Shown piece after piece: positions 26,591 through 35,197 of a stretch of 64,000 nucleotides of DNA. Made by a program: the position numbers and the translations under genes. The DNA comes from Firmicutes bacterium UBA7510 (GTDB lineage: Bacteria; Bacillota; Clostridia; Tissierellales; Sedimentibacteraceae). The stretch spans positions 119,878-183,877 of the forward strand of contig DLNM01000052.1 in NCBI GenBank assembly GCA_002479485.1, written 5' to 3'. Numbering within the stretch: position 1 is the first letter of the stretch; the number at the start of each line of letters is the position of its first letter. The notes under the pieces are model-generated. The model ran no database searches and was not told the origin of the DNA. It saw only the letters and a program-made list of their open reading frames with translations.

Positions 26591-28120
26591 ATGAAATTAG
26601 GAAAAGTTATCAAATTAATAAGTTGTTTATGTGCTGTAACTATGTTTTTAGTTGGGTGCACTAACGCAAATAATGAAGAAAAAGACGATGTATCTATTAA
26701 AGAACCAACAAAAATAGTAGTTGGAATTCCTCAAGATATAGATTCATTAGATCCACATCTATCTAATGCAACAGGTACACAAGAGGTTATGTATAATGTT
26801 TTTACAGGCTTAGTTTCACCAACATCAAGCGGAGATTTAGTACCTGAAATAGCAGAAAGCTACACAACAAACTATGATATGACATCATATACATTTAAGC
26901 TACATCCAAATATCAAGTTTCATGATGGAAGTGATTTAACTTCAGCAGATGTTAAATATTCACTTGATAGATTATGCGGTAATACCAGCGATCAAGATAA
27001 ACCTCTATCTAGCTCATACTCTAATGTTATTGATAATGTTGTTGCAGAGGACGATTATACAGTTGTAGTTAACCTAAAGCAAACCGATGCAGCTTTCTTA
27101 TCCAAAATGACAGTCGCTATAATACCTGAAAATTCAGGAGCCACTCAAGCTGAAAATCCTGTTGGCGCAGGTCCTTATAAATTCAAAAGCTATACTCCAG
27201 GTGTAAGCCTTGTGCTTGAAAAAAATGAAAATTATTATATATCAAATCAACCTTATATAGATGTTGCGGAGTTCAAAATATTTAGCGATATGAATACTGC
27301 AGTATTGTCTCTATCCAATGGCGAGATTAATTTGATGAATATAACAGAGGATATAATACCTCAAATACCAACAGATAGATTTACAATTGTTGATTATCCT
27401 ATGAATACTGTACAGTTATTAGGCCTTAATAATGATTTTGAACCATTTAAAAACAAGAAAGTTAGAGAAGCTATAAATTATGCTGTTGATAAAGATGAGA
27501 TAATTTCAATGATTTCACCAAACGCAGCAAAACTAGGCTCAAATTTTTCTCCTGTTATGTCTTTGTACTATAAAGAAGGATTAGAGAATATGTATGCAAC
27601 TGATGTTGAAAAGGCTAAGAGCTTATTAAAAGAAGCAGGATATGAAAATTTGAAATTTACTTGTAGAGTTGCAAGCGAATATAAACTAAATGTAGAAGCA
27701 ACACAAATCATTAGAGAGCAGCTATTAAAGGCTGGAATTGATATGCAAATTGAAATAATTGACTGGAGTACATGGTTAGATGATGTTTACACAAATAGAA
27801 ATCATGAGGCGACAGTTGTAGGATTTACTGGCAAGCTTGACCCAGATGGAATTTTAAAAAGATACGTATCAGACTATAGTAAAAACTTTATAAACTACAA
27901 TAATCCTGAATATGACAATCTAATAAGCTTGGCTGCTAAAGAAATAGAAAGTGACAAGAGAATTAATTATTATAAAGAAGCTCAGAAATTGCTTGCAGAT
28001 GATGCTTCCTCAGTTTATATTATGGATCCATCAAATCATGTAGTTGTAGATAATAAATTAGAGGGATATATTAATTATCCTATTAATTTCATAGATTTAA
28101 GAACGTTAAGATTTAAATAA
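26591..28120 (+). CDS. ABC transporter solute-binding lipoprotein, peptide/nickel type (family 5)
   Basis: A 509-residue extracellular binding protein. The signal peptide ends with the lipobox FLVGC near residue 23. The mature protein shows family 5 features: IDSLDPHLSNATGTQEVMYNVFTGLV, the YTFKLHPNIKFHDGSDLTSADVKYSLDRL signature and a KVREAINYAVDKDEII segment. Ligands of this family include oligopeptides, nickel chelates and others, and the sequence does not decide. It is followed by two permeases, two ATPases and a phosphoesterase in one operon. Confidence 0.93.
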   Translation: MKLGKVIKLISCLCAVTMFLVGCTNANNEEKDDVSIKEPTKIVVGIPQDIDSLDPHLSNATGTQEVMYNVFTGLVSPTSSGDLVPEIAESYTTNYDMTSYTFKLHPNIKFHDGSDLTSADVKYSLDRLCGNTSDQDKPLSSSYSNVIDNVVAEDDYTVVVNLKQTDAAFLSKMTVAIIPENSGATQAENPVGAGPYKFKSYTPGVSLVLEKNENYYISNQPYIDVAEFKIFSDMNTAVLSLSNGEINLMNITEDIIPQIPTDRFTIVDYPMNTVQLLGLNNDFEPFKNKKVREAINYAVDKDEIISMISPNAAKLGSNFSPVMSLYYKEGLENMYATDVEKAKSLLKEAGYENLKFTCRVASEYKLNVEATQIIREQLLKAGIDMQIEIIDWSTWLDDVYTNRNHEATVVGFTGKLDPDGILKRYVSDYSKNFINYNNPEYDNLISLAAKEIESDKRINYYKEAQKLLADDASSVYIMDPSNHVVVDNKLEGYINYPINFIDLRTLRFK

Positions 28121-28124
28121 AAAA

Positions 28125-28176
28125 GCGAAGAAAAAACACTCTTCGCAGAGTGAAATGCATTTCGCTCTATGGGGGA
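28125..28176 (+). repeat. Dispersed hairpin element, copy B
   Basis: Between the binding-protein and first permease genes. Module 1: GCGAAGA (28125-28131) / TCTTCGC (28140-28146). Module 2: a 22-base palindrome at 28147-28168 (half-site AGAGTGAAATG, one G-U pair). It is followed at once by the GGGGGA ribosome site. Modules 3 and 4 are missing. Confidence 0.85.
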
Positions 28177-28181
28177 TTAGA

Positions 28182-29123
28182 ATGCTAAAAAGAATCCTAT
28201 ACTCAATTTTGACTTTATTATTAGTATCCGTAATAATATTTGTAATATTTCAATTTATACCTGGAGACCCTATTTTATCAAAGCTTGGTGAGGAATCAGA
28301 CGAAGCATTAGAGCAAGTTTTGCGTGAAGAGTTTGAGTTAGATAAACCTGTTTTGCAAAGGTATTTTTCATGGTTAAATGATCTATTGCATTTTAATATG
28401 GGAAAATCTATAAAGTATAATACATCGGTTAATAAATTAATAGCTGATAGATTGCCAAATACTTTAGGGCTTACCATATTGTCATTTGTGTTTGTTATAT
28501 TTATTGGAATACCTCTTGGTATAATAGTTGCAAAATACAATAAATCTAATAGCAACAAGGGAGTAATATTTAATATAATTACTCAGCTTGGTATTGCTAT
28601 TCCATCTTTTTTCTTTGCTTTAGTTTTAATATTGATTTTTAGCATAAAGTTAAAGCTAGTTCCTGTTGCTTCATTTCAGCCTATAACAAGTGGACTTTTA
28701 CCATTTGTTAAGGGCTTAATATTACCAGCAATGGCAGTTAGCATGTCTGCTATATCTATTACTGTCAGATATGTTAGAAATTCAATAGTAGAACAGTTAA
28801 ATGAAGACTATGTTTTGGTTGCAAAGAATAAAGGTGTAAAAGAAAAACGAATATTATACAATCATGTTCTTCGCAATGCTATGGTTCCTATTGTTACAAT
28901 ATTGGGAATACTGTTTGTAAATATAGTAACAGGTAGCATAGTTGTGGAAGCAGTATTCTCAATACCGGGTATAGGGTCTTTATTAACAGCAGCAATAAAA
29001 TCAAAGGATTTACCTCTAACACAGGGGATTTGTGTATATATCTCCTTTGTAGTTGTATTTGTATTTTTACTTTTAGACATTTTATATAAGATAATTGACC
29101 CAAGAATTAGGGTTAAAGAGTGA
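28182..29123 (+). CDS. ABC permease, DppB/OppB type
   Basis: A 313-residue permease with six membrane segments. It starts LKRILYSILTLLLVSVIIFVIFQFIPGDP, the conserved DppB N-terminus, and has the binding-protein-dependent transport signature in ARNKGVKEKRIL-like AKNKGVKEKRILYNHVLRNA. The start ATG 28182 follows GGGGGA; an upstream in-frame ATG at 28155 lies inside repeat copy B and is not used in my reading. The stop codon itself lies inside the first module of repeat copy C. Confidence 0.93.
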   Translation: MLKRILYSILTLLLVSVIIFVIFQFIPGDPILSKLGEESDEALEQVLREEFELDKPVLQRYFSWLNDLLHFNMGKSIKYNTSVNKLIADRLPNTLGLTILSFVFVIFIGIPLGIIVAKYNKSNSNKGVIFNIITQLGIAIPSFFFALVLILIFSIKLKLVPVASFQPITSGLLPFVKGLILPAMAVSMSAISITVRYVRNSIVEQLNEDYVLVAKNKGVKEKRILYNHVLRNAMVPIVTILGILFVNIVTGSIVVEAVFSIPGIGSLLTAAIKSKDLPLTQGICVYISFVVVFVFLLLDILYKIIDPRIRVKE

Positions 29124-29226
29124 AGAAAAAAACATTCTTCACAGAGTGAAATGCATTTCACTCTATGGAAGAATCTACGATTCTTCATTAATTTTTATTT
29201 TACACCGAGAAGTGGTGTAATGGAGG
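29120..29226 (+). repeat. Dispersed hairpin element, copy C (complete four-module form)
   Basis: The fullest copy. Module 1: GTGAAGA (29120-29126) / TCTTCAC (29136-29142). Module 2: a perfect 22-bp palindrome at 29143-29164 (half-site AGAGTGAAATG). Module 3: GAAGAATC (29168-29175) / GATTCTTC (29179-29186). Module 4: TTACACC (29200-29206) / GGTGTAA (29214-29220), directly followed by TGGAGG, the ribosome site of the next gene. It overlaps the end of the dppB-like gene by four bases. Confidence 0.9.
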
Positions 29227-29231
29227 TAATT

Positions 29232-30056
29232 ATGAAAGCTTTTAAAAATAAGAATTTTGTGATAGGTTTTATTCTTGTGGCAATTCTTGTGACTATAACG
29301 TTAATAAGCTTGTTTTATACTCCATATTCGCCAACACAAATAAACTCAAATGCACAAACAATGCCTCCTTCCTTAGAGCACCTTGGAGGTACTGATAGAT
29401 TAGGTAGAGATTTGCTGTCAAGAACTATGGTAGCTGGACAAACTGCCTTTTCTATAGGTATTATTTCTGTAACTAGTGCAATGGTTATTGGCGTGATGTT
29501 AGGACTTATTGCAGGATATTTTCAAGGATTTATTGGCAATTTAATTATGAGATTTACTGATGCGTTTAAGGCCATACCAGGGCTTTTGTTTGCTATGATG
29601 ATATCAGCAGTTTTTGGAAAAAGCTTCATATCAACTACAGTAGCAATAACTATAATACTTGCGCCGTCATTTATTAGAATTACAAGAGCAAATGTATTGA
29701 AAATCAAATCCATTGAGTATATACAATGGACTTCATTAATTGGTTTAAAACCATTTAGAGTAATGATAATTCACATCTTGCCTAATATAATATCTTCAAT
29801 TATCATTACAGCATCTATGGGATTTGCCGATGCTGTTTTGATAGAAGCCTCACTTAGTTATCTAGGGCTGGGAATTCAACCTCCAGATCCCAGCTGGGGG
29901 CAAATGCTAAGCGAAGGGCAGGGATTTATAATGACATCTCCTTGGCTTGTTTTATTGCCCGGAACAATGATAACATTATTAGTGTTAGGTTTTAATTTAC
30001 TTGGTGATGGATTAAGCGACTTATTAGATGCAAAATCTAACAATAAGGAGGACTAA
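29232..30056 (+). CDS. ABC permease, DppC/OppC type
   Basis: A 274-residue permease. After the short N-terminal tail comes one membrane segment (FVIGFILVAILVTITLISLF), then the conserved HLGGTDRLGRDLLSR motif and five more segments; the ATPase-contact loop is around TRANVLKIKSIEYIQWTSLIGLKPFRVM. TGGAGG at 29221-29226 selects ATG 29232. Longer in-frame reading back to 29151 would translate the repeat element and is rejected. It directly abuts the next ATPase gene. Confidence 0.93.
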   Translation: MKAFKNKNFVIGFILVAILVTITLISLFYTPYSPTQINSNAQTMPPSLEHLGGTDRLGRDLLSRTMVAGQTAFSIGIISVTSAMVIGVMLGLIAGYFQGFIGNLIMRFTDAFKAIPGLLFAMMISAVFGKSFISTTVAITIILAPSFIRITRANVLKIKSIEYIQWTSLIGLKPFRVMIIHILPNIISSIIITASMGFADAVLIEASLSYLGLGIQPPDPSWGQMLSEGQGFIMTSPWLVLLPGTMITLLVLGFNLLGDGLSDLLDAKSNNKED

Positions 30057-31031
30057 ATGTTAAATGTAACTAATTTGACTGTTGAAATTAAAGAAAATAA
30101 AAAGTCCTATGAGGTTTTATCTGATATAAGCTTTAGCGTAGAAAAAAATCAGACACTAGGTCTTGTTGGTGAATCAGGTTGTGGAAAAAGTATGACAGCT
30201 ACAGCAATTATGGGACTATTAAGAAATAATAAAAAAATCACAGCAGGTTCAATTTATTTAGATGATATAGATTTAACAAAATATAATGAAAAAGAATATG
30301 AAGAAATTCGCGGAACAGAGCTATCTATGATATTTCAAGATTCTATGGCTTCCTTAAACCCTCTTATGAAGATAGGAAAACAGATAGAAGAAGCTTATTT
30401 GATGCACTATAAGCTAACCAAGGATGAATTGAAGGATAAGGTTAATAAATCTTTAGCTGATGTTGGATTTAAAAATATTCCAGATACTATAAATAATATT
30501 GATAATATTATCAATAAGTATCCTCATAATTTAAGCGGAGGACAAAGACAGCGTGTAATGATAGCAATGGCAATAGCATGCAGCCCTCAGTATCTTATAG
30601 CTGATGAGCCTACTACAGCACTAGACGTTACCACACAAAATAAAATATTGAATCTAATTAAAAGTATACAAGAAAAAAATAATATGGGTATAATATTTAT
30701 ATCCCATGATATAACTGTTATTAACAAGGTTTGTACTCATATAGGAGTAATGTATGCAGGTAAAATAGTTGAATACGGCAAAACCTATGATATTATAAAA
30801 GATCCAAAGCATCCATACACAAAGGCTCTTATTCAATCTATACCAAATACTAATAATAAAAACAAGCCACTTACAATAATAGATGGATTCGTTCCTGCAT
30901 TAGGTGAGAGAAATAATAGTGAATGTATATTTTATGAAAGATGCAAGGATAGAACAGGTAAATGTAAAACTGAAGTTAAGGATATACAAATGGATAATAA
31001 TCGTAAAGTTGCCTGTACTCTTTATTATTAA
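30057..31031 (+). CDS. ABC ATPase, DppD/OppD type
   Basis: A 324-residue ATP-binding subunit. Walker A is GESGCGKS, the signature is LSGGQRQR, Walker B is YLIADEPTTALD, and the H-loop is IIFISHDITV. The C-terminal oligopeptide-type extension with cysteines (CIFYERCKDRTGKCKTE plus a final ACTLYY) is the [4Fe-4S]-like tail seen in DppD/OppD proteins. It starts one base after the permease stop. Confidence 0.94.
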   Translation: MLNVTNLTVEIKENKKSYEVLSDISFSVEKNQTLGLVGESGCGKSMTATAIMGLLRNNKKITAGSIYLDDIDLTKYNEKEYEEIRGTELSMIFQDSMASLNPLMKIGKQIEEAYLMHYKLTKDELKDKVNKSLADVGFKNIPDTINNIDNIINKYPHNLSGGQRQRVMIAMAIACSPQYLIADEPTTALDVTTQNKILNLIKSIQEKNNMGIIFISHDITVINKVCTHIGVMYAGKIVEYGKTYDIIKDPKHPYTKALIQSIPNTNNKNKPLTIIDGFVPALGERNNSECIFYERCKDRTGKCKTEVKDIQMDNNRKVACTLYY

Positions 31032-31140
31032 AGAGTGAAAAAACACTCTTCACGGAGTGAAATGCAATTCACTCTATAGAAGAATCAAAAAACGATTCTT
31101 CATCAAATTATTGCGATGTCACGAAGTGGCGTAATAGAGG
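31032..31140 (+). repeat. Dispersed hairpin element, copy D
   Basis: Between the two ATPase genes. Module 1: AGAGTG (31032-31037) / CACTCT (31044-31049). Module 2: GAGTGAA / TTCACTC (31055-31074). Module 3: GAAGAATC (31079-31086) / GATTCTTC (31094-31101). Module 4: ATGTCAC (31116-31122) / GTGGCGT (31126-31132), then AGAGG (31136-31140) five bases before ATG 31146. It shows base changes relative to copy C that largely keep pairing. Confidence 0.88.
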
Positions 31141-31145
31141 TTAGT

Positions 31146-32117
31146 ATGAATGAATATATATTAAGGGTAGAAAATTTACAAAAATCATATGATAGTACTA
31201 ATTCACATAGCATATTTAAAAAGAAAAAGAAGTTTAATGCTGTCAACGATATATCCTTTGAAGTTAATCGTGGAGAAATTGTTGGATTAATAGGAGAATC
31301 TGGCTGTGGAAAAACTACAGTAGGAAAAATTGTAACTAATCTCATAGAAGCTGATTCTGGAAATATAATATTTGAAGGCAAAAATATAGCTAAGCTATCA
31401 AAAAAAGACCTGAAGTCAACAAAAGGTAAGATACAAATGATATTTCAAGACCCAAGCTCTGCATTAAATCCTCAGATGAAGATAAATAGGATACTAAAAG
31501 AAGCACTATTTAGTATAAATATAACCAATAAAGAGGATCAGGAAAATATTATTGATAAATATATTACGAAGGTAGGATTAACAAAGTCTTATTTATCAAG
31601 GTATCCTCATGAGTTAAGTGGAGGCCAAAAACAGCGTATATGCATACTTTTAGCACTATTAACTAATCCAAGCTTTATAGTTGCAGATGAAGTTGTGTCT
31701 GCCCTTGATTTATCTGTACAAGCGCAGATATTAAATTTATTAAAATCCTTGCAAGAGGAATTAAATTTATCTATGCTATTTATATCTCATAATCTAAGTA
31801 TTGTATACTATATGTCAAACAGAATTATTGTAATGTACATGGGTGAGATAGTTGAAAGCGGAGATTGTGAGGAAATTTATAACAACTGTAAGCACCCATA
31901 TACTAAATTACTGCTTTCATCAGTTCTAAGTCTTGAGGATGACAGCAGTATAGAAGAAGAGCCTAATGAAGAAAATAACATTAAAGAAAATAATAATGTT
32001 TGTGTATTTTTTGATAGATGTCCACATAAAATGCCGATTTGCAGTGAGAAAAAGCCTGAAAATATAGTTATAAATGATAGACATACAATAAAATGTCACT
32101 TTGGAGGAGAAATTTGA
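31146..32117 (+). CDS. ABC ATPase, DppF/OppF type
   Basis: A 323-residue partner ATPase. Walker A is GESGCGKTT, the signature is LSGGQKQR, Walker B is FIVADEVVSALD (Glu-Val in place of the usual Glu-Pro), and the H-loop is LFISHNLSI. The C-terminal cysteine-rich tail is CVFFDRCPHKMPICSEK. AGAGG supplied by repeat copy D favours ATG 31146 over an in-frame ATG at 31116 inside the repeat. The phosphoesterase gene begins two bases after its stop. Confidence 0.94.
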   Translation: MNEYILRVENLQKSYDSTNSHSIFKKKKKFNAVNDISFEVNRGEIVGLIGESGCGKTTVGKIVTNLIEADSGNIIFEGKNIAKLSKKDLKSTKGKIQMIFQDPSSALNPQMKINRILKEALFSINITNKEDQENIIDKYITKVGLTKSYLSRYPHELSGGQKQRICILLALLTNPSFIVADEVVSALDLSVQAQILNLLKSLQEELNLSMLFISHNLSIVYYMSNRIIVMYMGEIVESGDCEEIYNNCKHPYTKLLLSSVLSLEDDSSIEEEPNEENNIKENNNVCVFFDRCPHKMPICSEKKPENIVINDRHTIKCHFGGEI

Positions 32118-32118
32118 A

Positions 32119-32946
32119 ATGAGAATAGGTGTAATTTCAGATATTCATATTGATGAGCAGAATAGCGAGGAAGAGCTTTTAACTACCCTTTCTCAATGTA
32201 TCAATAATAAAAATGTTGATGTAATGCTTATTGCTGGAGATATATCTGAGAGCTATAAAAAATCAATAGAATTTATGAGAAAATTAAAGATAGCTATAAA
32301 TGCTAAGCTTTATTATACAGCGGGTAATCATGACTTATGGTCTAAGCATGATGAGGATGAGAACATTGATAGTATATTAGATAAATTTAGTGAAGAAGAA
32401 GGTTTTGTACACAATACAGCGATTGAGTTATCTGATGATATAGTGCTTATAGCAGGCTGTGGTTGGTATGACTATTCGTTCGCTTCATCAGAATTTAAAT
32501 TAGATGAATTAGAAGAAAAGTGTTATTTAGAAAAGACTTGGCAGGATAAATTATATACTAAACATCATTTAAATGATATAGAGCTACATGATACTTGGAA
32601 TGAAGAATTTATTAGTTTAATTATGCAGTATTCTCACAAGAAGGTCATATTCATGACACATATGATCAATCATCCGGATTTATGTGTTGATGAAGAGCAT
32701 CCAAAATATGAAATGTGGAAATATTTTAATGCCTTTTTAGGCTCACAGGAGCTTTATTTTATAACTAAATGCGATAATATAAAAGTAGCAATAAGCGGTC
32801 ATGTACACTATCGTAAAAGCTTTAAAGAGGATAACACTTATTATATGTGTAGATGCTTAGGCTATGAGAGAGAATTTAAAATGTTCGGCGGTGAATGTGA
32901 TTTAAAATCACAAATAGATAGAGCTTTAGAGGTAATAACAATATAA
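32119..32946 (+). CDS. Calcineurin-like metallophosphoesterase
   Basis: A 275-residue phosphoesterase with the full dimetal motif set: DIH in VISDIHID, GD in LIAGDIS, GNHD in TAGNHDLW, a His in FMTHMINH, and GHVH in AISGHVHYRK. It has no signal peptide, so it acts in the cytoplasm. GGAGG at 32103-32107 lies 11 bases before ATG 32119, and an in-frame TTG at 32101 overlaps that site. Its tight placement behind the ABC operon suggests it handles a phosphorylated product of the imported substrate, which is inference. Confidence 0.88.
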   Translation: MRIGVISDIHIDEQNSEEELLTTLSQCINNKNVDVMLIAGDISESYKKSIEFMRKLKIAINAKLYYTAGNHDLWSKHDEDENIDSILDKFSEEEGFVHNTAIELSDDIVLIAGCGWYDYSFASSEFKLDELEEKCYLEKTWQDKLYTKHHLNDIELHDTWNEEFISLIMQYSHKKVIFMTHMINHPDLCVDEEHPKYEMWKYFNAFLGSQELYFITKCDNIKVAISGHVHYRKSFKEDNTYYMCRCLGYEREFKMFGGECDLKSQIDRALEVITI

Positions 32947-32985
32947 AAAAACCCATATTATTTGCCTAAATAATATGGGTTTTTT
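32946..32985. terminator. Bidirectional terminator
   Basis: A perfect 18-bp stem (AAAAAACCCATATTATTT and its complement) with the loop GCCT, flanked by A and T runs. It ends both the ABC operon and the convergent aminotransferase gene. Confidence 0.93.
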
Positions 32986-32992
32986 GTATTAT

Positions 32993-34237
32993 TTATTTTA
33001 AATCATCGATTGCTTTTTTAATTAGAGCTGGTGATTTTCTACATTTTTCTGCTGATACAGCACATATAGCAAATCTTATACCTTTTTTAAGAGATACTAA
33101 ATATAAATTATATTTAGTTAACTCTTCCATAAGTTTTTTAGGTTCTGGATGTTCTATAGTTATGAAGAATCCATCTCTATATGGTAAAGTTTTAAGACCT
33201 ATTTTTTGTGCTTCATCAACAAATATTTTTGCTCTTTCTTGAAGCATTTGTTTGTTTTCTTCTACTTCTTTTAAATAAGCTTCAAGTTTATGAGGGTCTG
33301 CATATATAGCTGACATAACCTCCATAGCACCTCTAGTACCATTTGACCAGTTTGCACGACCTGAGTGCATACATGAAAATTGGAATTCTATAGCTAAGTC
33401 TTCGTTTGAAGAAATACCTATAGCTGCTCCAGAACGCATACCATACATAGTATATCCTTTAGACATACTGTAGGCAACCATCACAAATAAGTTCTCTGGA
33501 AGGTTTGAAAATTTCTTAAAGAATTTTCTTCTTTCTTGACCTTCGCCAGCAAAATCTATATATGCTGTGTCAACTAATAAAATTACTCTATTATCTTTGT
33601 CTTTAGCTGCATTTTTAAGAATATCTAGTATTTGATCCCATTCGTCGTCAGATACGCTATATCCTGTTGGATTGTGTGCAGGAGTATTTAATATTGTAAG
33701 AACTCTTTTTTGTTTTTTCATTAATGCTTCAAAATGCTCTTTGAAAGAAGCTACGTTGAAGTTTCCTTCTTCGTTAAACAATGTGAAAGTTTCAACAGTT
33801 CTTCCTATTTCTTCAGATATAGTAGCATATGGTGACCAATACCAATCAGCAACTAAAACCGCATCGTCAGGATTTGTGTAGTTGCAGATTGCGTGTTTAA
33901 CACCGCCAGTTCCTCCTGGAGTTGCAACTGCTCTTATATGTGCATCTGGCTTGCATTCTCCAAAACAAGCTGTTTCTACCGCTTTTAAAAAGTCAGGTGT
34001 GCCAGCTAAAGGTGCGTAAGCAGCAATTTTATCATTTGAAAGTTCTTTTAGTGTAGAATAAACTGATTCCATACAGATTAAATTTCCGTTATCATCATAC
34101 AACGCTCCAAGTGTAGCGTCTATTACGTTTTCTTTTCCATGCTCTGCAATTGCTTTTTTAGCTCTTCCTGATATTTCAAATATAGGATCGTTAGCTATTG
34201 GCCATCTTGCGTGGTCAGCAACCATATTAATAGTCAT
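32993..34237 (-). CDS. Class I/II aminotransferase (aspartate/aromatic type)
   Basis: A 414-residue PLP-dependent transaminase. The PLP lysine is in YSMSKGYTMYGMRSG; the ring-stacking and carboxylate-binding region is NTPAHNPTGYS, and the fold-type I Asp is in LLVDTAYIDF. The class fits aspartate or aromatic aminotransferases (pyruvate or 2-oxoglutarate dependent), but the substrate is not fixed. GGAGG (complement 34243-34247) selects ATG at 34237; it is provided by repeat copy E. A promoter at 34362-34390 drives it on the minus strand. Confidence 0.88.
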   Translation of the reverse strand: MTINMVADHARWPIANDPIFEISGRAKKAIAEHGKENVIDATLGALYDDNGNLICMESVYSTLKELSNDKIAAYAPLAGTPDFLKAVETACFGECKPDAHIRAVATPGGTGGVKHAICNYTNPDDAVLVADWYWSPYATISEEIGRTVETFTLFNEEGNFNVASFKEHFEALMKKQKRVLTILNTPAHNPTGYSVSDDEWDQILDILKNAAKDKDNRVILLVDTAYIDFAGEGQERRKFFKKFSNLPENLFVMVAYSMSKGYTMYGMRSGAAIGISSNEDLAIEFQFSCMHSGRANWSNGTRGAMEVMSAIYADPHKLEAYLKEVEENKQMLQERAKIFVDEAQKIGLKTLPYRDGFFITIEHPEPKKLMEELTKYNLYLVSLKKGIRFAICAVSAEKCRKSPALIKKAIDDLK

Positions 34238-34242
34238 AATAA

Positions 34243-34323
34243 CCTCCATTATACCGTTTTACGGCATTACAAAATTTTAGAGTGAAATTCGTTTCACTTT
34301 GTGAAGAGCGTTTTTTTCTTCAC
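34243..34323 (-). repeat. Dispersed hairpin element, copy E (minus strand)
   Basis: Read on the minus strand: GTGAAGA / TCTTCAC (34301-34323), then AGTGAAA / TTTCACT (34281-34298), then ATGCCG-taaaa-CGGTAT (34251-34267), then the GGAGG ribosome site of the aminotransferase gene. Module 3 is absent. It is the only copy on the opposite strand and again faces the gene it precedes. Confidence 0.85.
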
Positions 34324-34361
34324 TCTTTTCACACTATCATATAGTGTTATTTATTAACAAA

Positions 34362-34390
34362 ATATTAACATACAAAAAATTAAAAGTCAA
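34362..34390 (-). promoter_or_regulatory. Minus-strand promoter of the aminotransferase gene, with adjacent palindrome
   Basis: On the minus strand TTGACT (34385-34390), a 17-base spacer and TAATAT (34362-34367). Just downstream a hairpin or operator ACACTAT-cat-ATAGTGT (34331-34347) covers the likely transcription start. From 34391 to 34738 the DNA is AT-rich with no gene; a few GTCAATA-like repeats occur around 34671-34720. Confidence 0.7.
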
Positions 34391-34738
34391 TTAATGCTAT
34401 TAAATAGTAGGTTTAACAGAATTAAAAATAATAAGGCGCTAAATATTGAAATTTTAACTTTATTTTGAGCAAAGCTAAAATTTGCTTAGTATATTAAACA
34501 AATAAATCGAAAAAATGTTTTATATTAATTAATTTTAGTAAATACGTTATTATTTTAGTTAAGTATATATAAATATTAGTTAATATTTTTAAAAAAATAA
34601 GAAATAATATTATTGGCTATGACTTTATAAAAATCTACCCAAAATACGTACAATAAAAAATTATATTTTTTGCCAATAGAAAAATGTTTTTAGTCAATAA
34701 TTGTAATATTTTGTCAATAAATAAATTGTATTTTTTTG

Positions 34739-34767
34739 TTGACAATTATCTTTATTTGTTGTATTAT
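34739..34767 (+). promoter_or_regulatory. Promoter of tRNA-Lys
   Basis: TTGACA at 34739-34744, a 17-base spacer and TATTAT at 34762-34767, 37 bases before the tRNA start. This is strong, as expected for a stable RNA gene. Confidence 0.88.
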
Positions 34768-34804
34768 ATAAAAGTCGTCAAAACGACAACAATTTTAAAT
34801 ATAT

Positions 34805-34880
34805 GATCCATTAGCTCAGCCGGCAGAGCACCTGACTTTTAATCAGGGTGTCCCGCGTTCGAATCGCGGATGGATCACCA
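34805..34880 (+). tRNA. tRNA-Lys (anticodon TTT), CCA encoded
   Basis: The acceptor stem GATCCAT / ATGGATC is perfect; the D arm is GCTC...GAGC, and the anticodon stem CCTGA / TCAGG encloses the loop CTTTTAA with anticodon TTT. The T arm contains GTTCGAATC. Discriminator A is followed by CCA at 34878-34880. It is a single tRNA gene with its own promoter and terminator. Confidence 0.97.
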
Positions 34881-34888
34881 TTGCAAAT

Positions 34889-34926
34889 AACACCTGACGC
34901 TCTTTTAGACGTTGGGTGTTGTTTTT
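34889..34926 (+). terminator. Terminator after tRNA-Lys
   Basis: The stem AACACCTGACG / CGTTGGGTGTT (two G-U pairs) is followed by GTTTTTA. The remaining DNA to 35197 is AT-rich and holds no gene I can support. Confidence 0.85.
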
Positions 34927-35197
34927 ATGTTTACTTTTTATCTTACACAACTTTAAAAGTTTATTATTGATTTATCCTTTTTAAATAACAACATTAGCAT
35001 ACATAGCATAAAAGAAATAATTAAAAGTTGATTATTCTTTATATAAAAAGAGATTTCTGGGAAAACTAAAAAATATAGTTTTTTAGTATTGTAAAGTACG
35101 GCAAAATTGTGTAGAATTATTGTGGAAAAATACGTATATTTAAAAATAAAAATGTAAAAATGTATGTGAAAAAGTATAATACAAATTGGAGGATTAA

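Noticed and set aside
28155..28181. An upstream start for the first peptide-type permease at the repeat element
   Set aside because: It would translate the palindromic repeat module, has no ribosome site, and homologues begin at the LKRILYSIL segment.
29151..29231. An upstream start for the second permease through the repeat element
   Set aside because: The same reason: GGAGG is placed for ATG 29232 and the extra residues come from repeat copy C.
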